Part shown: one piece after another, positions 56,882-64,000 of the stretch
Numbering within the stretch: the first letter of the stretch is position 1
How the letters are laid out: every line of letters begins with the position of its first letter
Source of the DNA: Polaribacter filamentus
GTDB taxonomy: Bacteria > Bacteroidota > Bacteroidia > Flavobacteriales > Flavobacteriaceae
Assembly (NCBI RefSeq): GCF_002943715.1
Contig: NZ_MQUA01000013.1
Location: 124,001 to 188,000, forward strand
Direction: 5' to 3'
DNA: 64,000 bases
Program-made: the position numbers and the translations under genes
The notes under the pieces: generated by a model
Told to the model about the DNA's origin: nothing
Database searches by the model: none
Seen by the model: only the letters and a program-made list of their open reading frames with translations

Positions 56882-57604
56882 TTACTCTTTAGAGCTATTT
56901 ACAGCTAAATTGTAAACTACCAATCCAAAGCCGATTTTGTTAATAGCATCTCCAATGTTGTAAATAACATCTAAGTCTAATCCTCCAAATGCACCTTCAT
57001 ACCATCCTGGAGTTCCGGCCATATATCCAATTGGGTAAATTGCCCAACCTACCAATACGAACCAACATAATGTTTTGTGTGCTTTTAATACAGCTCCGCC
57101 TGCAGCTTCTGCTAGTTTCTTAGCGGTACCGAACCAGATGTCATACACAATTACGAAATATGCTAGACCTGAAATTAATCCCCAGAACCATGCTTGGTCT
57201 CTGTATAGAACTTCTCCCATGTAACCTGTCACTAACATTACCACAGATAAGAAAATTAATCGCCACATTAACGATTTTTTAGCTCCTGCTACTTTTAGAA
57301 TTAAATAGAACTCAACACACATTAATGGCACTGTCAATACCCAGTCTACATATCTAAAGAATGTTGGTGATTCCATATTTGATACCCAATAATCTCTCAT
57401 GTACCAATAATGCACAGCAGCGATAAAAGTAATCAAACCGGAAACTAAAATTGAAGTTCGCCATTTCTTATCAAAGCTATTCATTGATAAAAAGAAAAAT
57501 ACCGAAGCGGCCATCATAGCCATACAGCCTACAAAAAATGTAAACCCAACGTAATCATCTGGTGCCATTTTTGCAACCGACAAAGAAATAATTGATAAAT
57601 TCAT
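56882..57604 (-). CDS. Green-absorbing proteorhodopsin, proton pump
   Basis: 240-residue seven-helix rhodopsin. Proton acceptor Asp87, Thr91 and donor Glu98 lie in RYVDWVLTVPLMCVEFYLI (DTE motif), marking an outward proton pump. Met95, at the spectral-tuning position (105 in the marine reference), predicts green absorption. His65 in AAVHYWYM is the acceptor-associated His. The retinal lysine is Lys223 in GDAINKIGFG, preceded by Asp219. The gene is divergent from blh, which makes retinal; both promoters lie in the ~90-base gap between them. Confidence 0.97.
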   Translation of the reverse strand: MNLSIISLSVAKMAPDDYVGFTFFVGCMAMMAASVFFFLSMNSFDKKWRTSILVSGLITFIAAVHYWYMRDYWVSNMESPTFFRYVDWVLTVPLMCVEFYLILKVAGAKKSLMWRLIFLSVVMLVTGYMGEVLYRDQAWFWGLISGLAYFVIVYDIWFGTAKKLAEAAGGAVLKAHKTLCWFVLVGWAIYPIGYMAGTPGWYEGAFGGLDLDVIYNIGDAINKIGFGLVVYNLAVNSSKE

Positions 57605-57661
57605 TGTAAATAGATTTAAGTTAGTAAAAATTATGTTTAGTATTTATCTATTAAAGATAAA

Positions 57662-57669
57662 CAAATATA
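57662..57669 (-). promoter_or_regulatory. -7 box of the proteorhodopsin promoter
   Basis: On the minus strand TATATTTG matches TAnnTTTG, about 58 bases before the gene start. No clear -33 TTG is present. Confidence 0.5.
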
Positions 57670-57682
57670 CAATAAAAATTAA

Positions 57683-57690
57683 TAACTTTG
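57683..57690 (+). promoter_or_regulatory. -7 box of the blh promoter
   Basis: TAACTTTG lies only 4 bases before the ATG at 57695, so the mRNA may be nearly leaderless. It is 13 bases from the opposing proteorhodopsin box. Confidence 0.4.
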
Positions 57691-57694
57691 AAAT

Positions 57695-58577
57695 ATGAAA
57701 GAAAAAAAATGTATAATTATCAAGATTTTATGATTTTTTTACCTTTTTCTTATTTTGGATAAGTATTCAATTTGGAGAAGTAGTAGAAGATTTTCTAGCC
57801 TATATTATGGTCGTTTCTATCGGTATTTTGCACGGCGCCAATGATTTATTGATTCTATCCACCAAAGAAAAAATGGATAAAACGTTTAGAAAAAATCTTG
57901 TAATTTATGTAAGCATCATCATTTTATGTGTAATTATCTATCTATTTAGTCCTTTTATTGCAATTTTACTTTTCGTTTTACTTAGCTCTTACCATTTTGG
58001 AGAAGAGCATCTAGGAGAAACAATTAATTTAAATTTTTTATTTAACGCGGTTTATTTTTTAGCCTACGGATTATTTATTTTCTCTTTACTTTTTTATCAA
58101 TCAATTTTTGATGTGGCTGAAATTATGATTGAGCTTACAGGCGCAACCTTCACTAAATTTCAAATTGAAACAACTTTACTTACCAGTGCTGTTTTTTTAC
58201 TTATAGGAAGTTTGTATTTGGTTTTAGCTAAAAAAAATGAGGTCGAAATATTTGTAAAAGAATTCTTTTATTTGCTACTACTTTTTCTTGTTTTTAAAAC
58301 CTCTTCTTTGGTTTTAGGCTTTGCGGTCTACTTTATTTTCTGGCATTCCATTCCTTCTATTATTCATCAAATACAATTTATTTCAGGGGATTTGAACAGG
58401 AAAAATATTTTATTTTACGTAAAAAAAGCAATGATTTATTGGATCATTAGTATCGCTGGTTTATTAATTTTATACCAACTATTTCCACAAATAAAGTTGT
58501 TTGCAACCGTTGTTTTTGTGATTTTATTTGCAGTAACAGCGCCACATACTTGGGTGATGCATAAGATGAAGAATTGA
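57695..58577 (+). CDS. blh: Brp/Blh-family beta-carotene 15,15'-dioxygenase, one-base frameshift near start
   Basis: Membrane enzyme that cleaves beta-carotene to retinal for the adjacent proteorhodopsin. Metal-binding His residues are in SIGILHGANDLLIL, SSYHFGEEHLGE, IFWHSIPSIIHQI and TAPHTWVMH. The uninterrupted frame with an ATG begins only at 57807. Upstream codons in the same frame (FFLFWISIQFGEVVEDFLAY) are clearly coding but have no start. The ATG at 57695 (KEKKCIIIKI...) connects if one T of the T4 near 57726-57729 is removed, giving about 293 residues. So the sequence carries an extra base there or the start is uncertain. Confidence 0.85.
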
Positions 58578-58612
58578 ATCAATCTTGAACCAGTTTTCAG
58601 TCTCAGTTTTCA

Positions 58613-58652
58613 GGATAAAGTTAGCCATTCTGCATTGAGGATAAAGTTAGCC
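58613..58652. repeat. Direct repeat after blh
   Basis: GGATAAAGTTAGCC occurs at 58613-58626 and again at about 58639-58652, inside a CAGTTTTCAG-rich stretch. CTGGCA (58680-58685) and TGCCAG (about 58706-58711) further form a loose inverted repeat before the next gene. Confidence 0.5.
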
Positions 58653-58718
58653 GTATACAGCATACCGCTATTGAAAATACTGGCATTTCATAATGTTATT
58701 GCATATTGCCAGCTAATT

Positions 58719-59477
58719 TTAACGTGTAAAAATCAAGTCATTCCCCGAAGACATTTCTTCGGAAAAACGATATTTATTTATATTAAAACCTTTTAATTCT
58801 TCGATGGTTTTAACGTTATTATCAATAATATATCTAACCATTAATCCACGAGCCATTTTAGCGTAGGTCATCACAATTTTATATTGTCCGTTTTTAAAAT
58901 CTTTAAAAACAGGTGTAATCATTGTTACCTTTAAAACCTTTGCAGGTAGTACTTTAAAGTATTCTGAGCTTGCTAAATTTATTAATAACTCACCATCTTC
59001 TAATTCATCATTTAAAGCTTTTGCAACACTGTCATCCCAAAATTTGTACAAATTTTCAGTGCTGCCTACTTTTAATTTTGTGCCCATTTCTAATCTGTAA
59101 GGCTGTATTAAATCTAAAGGGTTTAAAATGCCATACAAACCAGATAAAATTCTTAAATTTTCTTGTAAGATTGGTAGTTTTTTTTCATCCAAAGAATTTA
59201 CATCAATTCCTTGAAAAACAGCACCCGTAAAAGCATAAATAGCTTGTTTAGCATTTTCTGTTGTAAAAGGAGTTTGCCAAGTCTGATTTCGGTCATAGTT
59301 CAACGCAGCTAAATCATCAGAAATTTTCATTAATTCTGATAATTCATTTTTAGACAGCGTTTTTAGTTTCTTATGAAGTTTTTCTGATTGCTCTAAAAAA
59401 CAAGGTTGTGTATGTAAACTTGTTGGTACTTTACTTTCAAAATCTAAAGATTTTGCTGGAGATATAATGATTTTCAT
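58719..59477 (-). CDS. yaaA: YaaA-family peroxide-stress protein (DUF328)
   Basis: 252 residues. Family signs: MKIIISPAKSLDFESKVPT, AIYAFTGAVFQGIDVNSL, RILSGLYGILNPLDLIQPYR and EMGTKLKVG. E. coli YaaA limits intracellular iron under hydrogen peroxide and has DNA-binding activity. It stands alone, convergent with blh. Proximity to a light-exposed pigment locus is suggestive but probably incidental. Confidence 0.9.
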   Translation of the reverse strand: MKIIISPAKSLDFESKVPTSLHTQPCFLEQSEKLHKKLKTLSKNELSELMKISDDLAALNYDRNQTWQTPFTTENAKQAIYAFTGAVFQGIDVNSLDEKKLPILQENLRILSGLYGILNPLDLIQPYRLEMGTKLKVGSTENLYKFWDDSVAKALNDELEDGELLINLASSEYFKVLPAKVLKVTMITPVFKDFKNGQYKIVMTYAKMARGLMVRYIIDNNVKTIEELKGFNINKYRFSEEMSSGNDLIFTR

Positions 59478-59678
59478 TTTATGAAATTGTAAAAAAATGT
59501 TTTATAAATTAAATTTTAAAAATACAAATGATTACTACAATCATCAAATAAAAAGGGCTATTTTAATTGATAAACCTATTTAAAAAATCGATGGAGGTAA
59601 GTATTTTGTTTTTTTCTATAAATTAATCAAACTATTTAATTTATCTTGGGTCAAAGAATAAAAACTAACCAATTATAA

Positions 59679-60218
59679 TTGAGTAAAGACGCAGAACTTG
59701 TAAAAAAGTTAAAAGATGCCACACTAAAAGATATTGCTTTTAGTGAGTTGCTTAGCGTCTATCAAGAACGTTTGTATTGGCATATTAGAAAGATTGTTAC
59801 TACACATGAAAATGCTGATGATGTTTTACAAAACACTTTTATCAGAATTTATAAAAGCATTCATAATTTTCAAGAAAAAAGCAGTTTACATACTTGGATG
59901 TATCGAATTGCGTACAATGAATCTATTCGGTTTTTAGAAAAGAATAACAGAAAAAGTTATGAAAATATTGATGATGTTTCTAGCACTCATTTAGAAGTTT
60001 TATTTGAAGATGAATATTTTGATGGAGATGAAATTCAGAAAAAACTAAACACAATTATTGATGGATTTACGGAGAAACAAAAGCGTGTTTTTCAAATGAA
60101 ATATTTTGACGACTTAAGTTTTAGGCAAATTGCTGAAGTTTTAAAATCATCTGAAAGCACATTAAAATCAACATATTACACAGCTGTTAAAATTATTGAA
60201 GAAAAAATATTTTTATAA
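59679..60218 (+). CDS. ECF-type RNA polymerase sigma factor
   Basis: 179 residues with sigma region 2 (HENADDVLQNTFIRIYKSI, SSLHTWMYRIAYNESIRF) and region 4 (FTEKQKRVFQMKYFDDLSF, QIAEVLKSSESTLKSTYY). The start is TTG at 59679; no better ATG lies upstream. It heads a run of five same-strand genes with short gaps, 41, 81, 48 and 13 bases. It probably directs transcription of this unit and of its own gene; the signal is unknown. Confidence 0.9.
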   Translation: MSKDAELVKKLKDATLKDIAFSELLSVYQERLYWHIRKIVTTHENADDVLQNTFIRIYKSIHNFQEKSSLHTWMYRIAYNESIRFLEKNNRKSYENIDDVSSTHLEVLFEDEYFDGDEIQKKLNTIIDGFTEKQKRVFQMKYFDDLSFRQIAEVLKSSESTLKSTYYTAVKIIEEKIFL

Positions 60219-60259
60219 TTCCAAACTATTTAAAAGGGTTTGGGTCTAACTACTATATT

Positions 60260-60796
60260 ATGGAAAAATTTACAGAAAATAACAACAATCAAAACTTTCT
60301 AAAAGAAGGTTTAAAGGGGGATATTTCTAAACATCATAAAAAATATTTAGGAACAGAAATTCCTGAAGGATATTTTGCGAAGTCTAAAATCTCAATTTTA
60401 GATAAAATTAAAGAAGAAACTAGTATTGAAACAGCATCCAAAAAGAAACAAATTATTTTTTGGATGCGACCACACTTTAAATATATAGCAGCAGCATCTT
60501 TGGCTTTTATTTTGAGTTTAACAGTTTGGTTGCAAAATTATAACAAGACAACTACTATAATTGAACCTAATTTTGAATTGTTAGCTTTCTCTGATAAGGT
60601 TTTATTAGAGTCCTTATTAATAGAAGATTCAGATATTGATGCATTTACAGATGTTACTTTATTTAATGAAGTTTTGGTGAAGGCAGAACTTTCGGAACAA
60701 AAACTAGATAATTTAGTATTAGATAATTTAATTGTAGGAGACTCATTATTAGATACTTATATAGATGAATTATTGGTAGATGTTGTTATTTTATAA
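60260..60796 (+). CDS. Single-span membrane protein, putative anti-sigma factor
   Basis: 178 residues: cytoplasmic N-terminus (1-73, with EGLKGDISKHHKKYLGTEIP and FAKSKISILDKIKEE), one membrane helix (about 74-92, YIAAASLAFILSLTVWL), and an acidic, leucine-rich outer domain (ESLLIEDSDIDAFTDVTLFN). It lacks a zinc anti-sigma motif. Topology and position directly after an ECF sigma gene suggest an anti-sigma factor, an inference. I recognise no named family. Confidence 0.65.
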   Translation: MEKFTENNNNQNFLKEGLKGDISKHHKKYLGTEIPEGYFAKSKISILDKIKEETSIETASKKKQIIFWMRPHFKYIAAASLAFILSLTVWLQNYNKTTTIIEPNFELLAFSDKVLLESLLIEDSDIDAFTDVTLFNEVLVKAELSEQKLDNLVLDNLIVGDSLLDTYIDELLVDVVIL

Positions 60797-60877
60797 AAAA
60801 AATAAAATTTTTCAAACTATTTTAAAAATGAGAGTTCTAAATAATATAAACAATTATTAACTTAAAATTTACACATT

Positions 60878-61759
60878 ATGAAAACATCAATTTCAAGAGA
60901 GCGTATTTTAAAATCGAGTATTCTTTTCTTTTCGATTACAGCCTTTATTTTATCAACTTTAGTATTAACATCATGTTCAGATACAGAAACTGCAGAAGAA
61001 ACTGCAATTGAAGATACTGCACTAATAGAAAAAATTGAAAGTGCAACAAAAGTAACTATCTCTGTTGATAATTTACCAGTTGCAACGGAAACAGCTTTTA
61101 GATTTGTATTAGCAGATAGCTTTGCAGAAAGTGCAGAACTTGCTAGTGGTTTAGGTTATAAAGTGGTTTTAGGTACAGATGATGCGTCAAAAGAAGAAGC
61201 AACGAGTGAAGTTTATTTTTCTCTTCAAGGAAAACAATTGGCAGACACCGATCAAAAAAGACAAAGAAGAAGACATCATAAATGTTTTGAGTTTGTATAT
61301 CCAATAGACTTTATTATGGCAGATAATACATCAATCACTTTAACAAGTGCGGATGATTGGGGTTTAATTAAAGCCTGGTATAAAGAAAATACTGATGTTA
61401 CAGAAAGACCAGAATTAGTTTTTCCTGTAGATGTAACCTTAGAAGACGGAACAGTACAAACTTTAATTGATACCGATGAATTAAGAGCAGTTAAAGATTC
61501 TTGTAAAAAAGGAAAAGACAAAAGAAAATGTTTTAAATTGGTATTGCCTGTAAGTTTTACAATGGAAGATGCAACTGTAATAGAAGTTACAGAGAGAGCA
61601 GATTTTAAATTATTAAGAGAATGGCGCAAAGCAAATCCTGATGCAACTGTTAAGCCAGCTTTAAATTTCCCTGTTGATATTGAATATAAAGACGGAACTA
61701 CAGCTACTATAAACGATCAAACAGAATTTGATGCAGCAAAAGATGCATGTAAAATTTAA
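60878..61759 (+). CDS. Lipoprotein with two 74-residue Cys-bounded repeats
   Basis: 293 residues. The signal peptide ends at Cys33 (STLVLTSCSDT). After a Ser/Ala/Glu-rich region, residues 136-209 and 218-291 are two copies of the same domain, each opening CFEFVYPIDFIM or CFKLVLPVSFTM, with a midpoint ELVFPVDVTLEDGT or ALNFPVDIEYKDGT, and closing in Cys. Basic clusters precede each copy (QKRQRRRHHK and KKGKDKRK). Exposed to periplasm or surface. I do not know a function; disulfide pairing within each repeat is plausible. Confidence 0.75.
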   Translation: MKTSISRERILKSSILFFSITAFILSTLVLTSCSDTETAEETAIEDTALIEKIESATKVTISVDNLPVATETAFRFVLADSFAESAELASGLGYKVVLGTDDASKEEATSEVYFSLQGKQLADTDQKRQRRRHHKCFEFVYPIDFIMADNTSITLTSADDWGLIKAWYKENTDVTERPELVFPVDVTLEDGTVQTLIDTDELRAVKDSCKKGKDKRKCFKLVLPVSFTMEDATVIEVTERADFKLLREWRKANPDATVKPALNFPVDIEYKDGTTATINDQTEFDAAKDACKI

Positions 61760-61807
61760 TTAATAAATTTGTACTTTAGATTTTTTAAAGAGTAAAAACC
61801 CATTATC

Positions 61808-62284
61808 ATGAAATTAAAAAACATCATATCAACTTTAAGCTTTTTTAGTTTGATGCTATTTAATGCAGTAGTTTTTGCTCAAGATTCTAGTTTTAATTTA
61901 ATTCAGAAAGAGTTAACACAACAACAAAGGGATTTATTGCAGCAAGAAAAAGAGGTAATGATATCAAATCGTGAAGCATTTAAAACATCACTTACCAGCG
62001 AACAGTTAGCTATTTTAAATGATAAAACAATTTCTAAAAACGAAATAAGAATGCGTTTAGTAGCTACATTTTCTACAAGTCAGAAAGACATGGTTAAAAA
62101 TCAACAAATTAGTTTGAGAAAAACCAGAGATAACTTTAGAAAAACACTTACTGGCGAGCAAAGAAAAATGCTAAAAGAAAGAATTGATAAAATAAGAGAC
62201 ACTAAAGACAGAGGAGAATTAAAAGATGGACCAAGAGTAAATAATGTTAATAATGGTAAGAAAAAAAGAAATAATGGAAATTAG
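61808..62284 (+). CDS. Secreted helical protein, Spy/CpxP-like
   Basis: 158 residues with a signal peptide ending near residue 25 (FNAVVFAQDS). The body is highly helical, rich in Lys, Arg and Gln (LTQQQRDLLQQEKEVMISNR, TSLTSEQLAILNDK, RKTLTGEQRKMLKERIDKIR). The LTxEQ-type repeats resemble the LTPEQ motifs of Spy/CpxP periplasmic chaperones. The C-terminal tail is NG- and K-rich. Position between the repeat lipoprotein and the outer membrane protein suggests a stress-response role; not proven. Confidence 0.65.
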   Translation: MKLKNIISTLSFFSLMLFNAVVFAQDSSFNLIQKELTQQQRDLLQQEKEVMISNREAFKTSLTSEQLAILNDKTISKNEIRMRLVATFSTSQKDMVKNQQISLRKTRDNFRKTLTGEQRKMLKERIDKIRDTKDRGELKDGPRVNNVNNGKKKRNNGN

Positions 62285-62297
62285 CTTTTAACTATTT

Positions 62298-63206
62298 ATG
62301 ACGCATATTTATCAAAGGTTTAAAAACACATTTAAAGTTTTTGGGTTGCTATTGTTTTCAATAGCAACCTCTTTTTGTTCGTATGGACAAGAAGAAAAGG
62401 TTGATGATTTAGACGGTTTAATTGATGAACTTTTTTTTAGAGATCAACAATTTTTAGAAGAATTAATAGAGAGTAATTTTTCATATAATTTTTTATATAC
62501 GTCTGTTTCTTACAATAGTAATACGTATTTTTCGGGTAGAGATTCTGGTACAGATCAGTTTAACGTAATTCCTCAAGTTTCCTATTATCATTCATCAGGC
62601 TTTAACGCTAGTGTTTCTGGAATTTATTACCAAAATTTTGATCCAAGTTGGGATTTCACAAGTCTTTCTGTTGGATATTTTAATTCCATTGGTAAAAAGA
62701 AAAGCATACTATATAACGTAGGGTATTCAAAGTATTTTTACACAGATAATTTTGATGATTTCACTAATTCTGTAGATCTAAGTGTAGGTATTAGAAACAA
62801 CAAACGAAGTTTAGGATCTACAATTTCTGCTTCTTATCTTTTTGGAACTGATAATTCATTTCAAATTGTTTCTAACAGTTTTGTTAATTTTACACTAAAA
62901 AGAACTTCTAATTTTGCGGTGCGCTTTAGGCCTAGCATTCATTTTATTATTGCAAAACAAACTCTTTCAGTTCAAAAAAATATAGTTATAAACGGACGAA
63001 AAGTTTTACAAACGGTAAGTTATGATATTTTTGATTTGCTAAATACACAACTAAATTTTCCAATTTCTTTAACCTCTAAAGCCTGGGATTTTGAAGTAGG
63101 TTACAACTTAAATTTACCAAAAGCAACTTCTGCAGAGAGCGATTTACCAATAACAGGATTCTTTAATTTATCTGTTGGTTATATGTTTGACTTAAATAAA
63201 AAATAG
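62298..63206 (+). CDS. Predicted outer membrane beta-barrel protein
   Basis: 302 residues. A signal peptide ends near FCSYGQ (residue ~31), followed by an acidic stretch (EEKVDDLDGLIDELFFRDQQ), then alternating aromatic beta-strands (FLYTSVSYNSNTYFSG, FNASVSGIYYQNFDPSWDF, AVRFRPSIHFIIAKQ) to a final strand, LSVGYMFDLNKK. It begins 13 bases after the previous gene, closing the ECF unit. No named family; the fold is inferred from strand patterning. Confidence 0.7.
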   Translation: MTHIYQRFKNTFKVFGLLLFSIATSFCSYGQEEKVDDLDGLIDELFFRDQQFLEELIESNFSYNFLYTSVSYNSNTYFSGRDSGTDQFNVIPQVSYYHSSGFNASVSGIYYQNFDPSWDFTSLSVGYFNSIGKKKSILYNVGYSKYFYTDNFDDFTNSVDLSVGIRNNKRSLGSTISASYLFGTDNSFQIVSNSFVNFTLKRTSNFAVRFRPSIHFIIAKQTLSVQKNIVINGRKVLQTVSYDIFDLLNTQLNFPISLTSKAWDFEVGYNLNLPKATSAESDLPITGFFNLSVGYMFDLNKK

Positions 63207-63228
63207 TAAAATCTTTTTATTTAAGTCA

Positions 63229-63248
63229 ATTAATCGTAATATTGCAAT
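63229..63248 (+). promoter_or_regulatory. Candidate ArsR operator before the second arsR
   Basis: ATTAATCGTAATATTGCAAT, identical at 19 of 20 bases to the site upstream of the intact arsR (28511-28530), and 12 bases before the degraded start codon. Confidence 0.6.
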
Positions 63249-63260
63249 AAACAAATTAAG

Positions 63261-63586
63261 AGGGGTTTAACCAACTCAGAAATATTTACAGAAGAATAAA
63301 ATGAAATTGTGGCCATTTCAAAAGTGTCAGGTCATCCTGCAAGAATAGCTATTTTAGAATTTATTATAAAACTTAATTCCTGTGTTTGTGGAGATTTGGT
63401 AAAAGACATTGGTTTGGCAAAACCCACTATTTCTCAATATTTAAAAGAGGTGAAAAATTAGGAATTATAAAAGGCACCATAGATGGCACAAGTGAATGTT
63501 ATCGCATATATCAAGATAATTGGGATAAAATAAAAAATATTTTGGGCAAATTTTTAAACAAAAATTCAACTGGAGGCTGTTGTTAA
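63261..63586 (+). pseudogene. Broken second arsR
   Basis: Encodes an ArsR-like repressor with three lesions. The start position reads AGG where the ATG should be (then GLTNSEIFTEE). TAA at 63288-63290 replaces a Gln codon. One A is missing from the A5 run (63453-63457), so the frame breaks between QYLKEVK and KLGIIKGTIDGTSECYRI. Intact parts: NSCVCGDLVKDIGLAKPTIS (metalloid Cys pair) and a CC end. Compared with the arsR at 28161 it is a diverged homologue, not a copy. Confidence 0.8.
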
Positions 63587-63599
63587 AAAAATAGAAATT

Positions 63600-64000
63600 A
63601 TGAAATTATCAGAAATTAAAAATCATTTAAAAGGTATAAGTAAAATAGGCTTTCAATTACCAAACGGTAACTTAGTTGCTAGCCATTTTCATGTAACAGA
63701 AGTTGGTAAAATAACGAAAGATTTTATTGATTGTGGAGGTAAAGTTAGAAGTGAAACGGTGATAAATTTTCAACTTTGGGAAGAAAATGATTACGATCAC
63801 AGATTGCATCCGGAGAAATTAATGAACATTATAGAGCTATCAGAAAAGATGTTTAAGTTTGATGATTTAGAAATCGAGGTAGAGTATCAAGGAAAAGAAA
63901 CCATTGGTAAATACAATTTAGATTTTGATGGAACCAACTTTTTATTAACTTCAAAATTAACAGCTTGTTTAGCCATAGATGCTTGCGGAATTCCGGCTGA
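63600..64000 (+). CDS. DUF6428-like protein of an ars locus, 3' end outside window
   Basis: Open from the ATG at 63600 to the window end, at least 133 residues. It begins MKLSEIKNHLKGISKIGFQL and contains HFHVTEVGKITKDFIDCGGK and LWEENDYDHRLHPEKLMNII, which I recall as a protein commonly found in Bacteroidota arsenic operons (DUF6428). It starts 13 bases after the broken arsR. The ending, ACLAIDACGIPA, may include metal-binding cysteines. The function is unknown; arsenic handling is inferred from context. Confidence 0.7.
   Translation, partial: MKLSEIKNHLKGISKIGFQLPNGNLVASHFHVTEVGKITKDFIDCGGKVRSETVINFQLWEENDYDHRLHPEKLMNIIELSEKMFKFDDLEIEVEYQGKETIGKYNLDFDGTNFLLTSKLTACLAIDACGIPA

Noticed and set aside
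59500..59678. Alternative ATG start for the sigma factor
   Set aside because: No in-frame ATG with coding-like residues lies upstream; TTG at 59679 gives the normal length.
61276..61629. Minus-strand frame opposite the repeat lipoprotein
   Set aside because: Arises from the duplicated domain on the coding strand; not a separate gene.

Overview
The window is AT-rich DNA from a marine member of Flavobacteriia (Bacteroidota), most likely Polaribacter or a close relative. This rests on TAnnTTTG-type -7 promoter boxes, a T9SS C-terminal sorting domain, many short lipoproteins, a SerB-SerA fusion, the rpoA-rplQ-carA-eno-gltA order, and a green-type proteorhodopsin beside a Blh carotene oxygenase. 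The genus is an inference; no rRNA gene is present.

Layout. 1-5.1 kb: core block (rpoA end, rplQ, carA, eno, gltA). 5.1-8.9 kb: two guanidino-modifying hydrolases (DDAH-like and CtlX), a fasciclin lipoprotein and a PrsW-type protease. 8.9-21.1 kb: a T9SS-sorted protein, PafA-like phosphatase, MlaE/MlaF, tRNA-Lys, DUF389 protein, SprT-like protein, SDR, amidohydrolase, two cell-envelope lipoproteins (one a glutaminyl cyclase) and rpmE2. 21.2-24.0 kb: a small accessory cassette (DUF4242-AraC regulator and FAD oxidoreductase) followed by a second, diverged rpmE2 3' end. 24-28.5 kb: acetyltransferase, an unknown lipoprotein and an arsR-arsC-acr3 operon. 28.8-36 kb: gcvP, a UbiA-like protein, serA and an NlpC/P60 lipoprotein. 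36.2-45.3 kb: a kynurenine to 2-aminomuconate catabolic cluster. 45.4-50.5 kb: TonB receptor, DUF2141, TPR and phosphoesterase genes. 50.6-54.6 kb: dnaK with a sigma-54-like promoter and an L-serine ammonia-lyase. 54.7-55.7 kb: an IS982-family element with 16-bp inverted repeats and a 7-bp target duplication. 56-58.6 kb: the photosystem locus (unknown membrane protein, proteorhodopsin, blh). 59.7-63.2 kb: an ECF sigma factor with four envelope-protein genes. 63.2-64 kb: the start of a second ars locus whose arsR is broken.

The kynurenine genes together convert kynurenine (via KynU and Kmo) to 3-hydroxyanthranilate, then through HaaO, ACMS decarboxylase, semialdehyde dehydrogenase and 2-aminomuconate deaminase towards central metabolism. 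Blh makes retinal for the proteorhodopsin. The ECF module looks like a self-contained envelope-response unit of unknown signal.

A striking overall property is the number of single-base indels, mostly losses of one base in A or T runs, that split otherwise intact genes (gltA, the phosphatase, the AraC regulator, the aldehyde dehydrogenase, the transposase). These may be sequencing errors. By contrast, the second arsR, a DUF1697-like gene, a DUF2853-like gene and a short gene after the acetyltransferase carry several lesions each and look like true pseudogenes.
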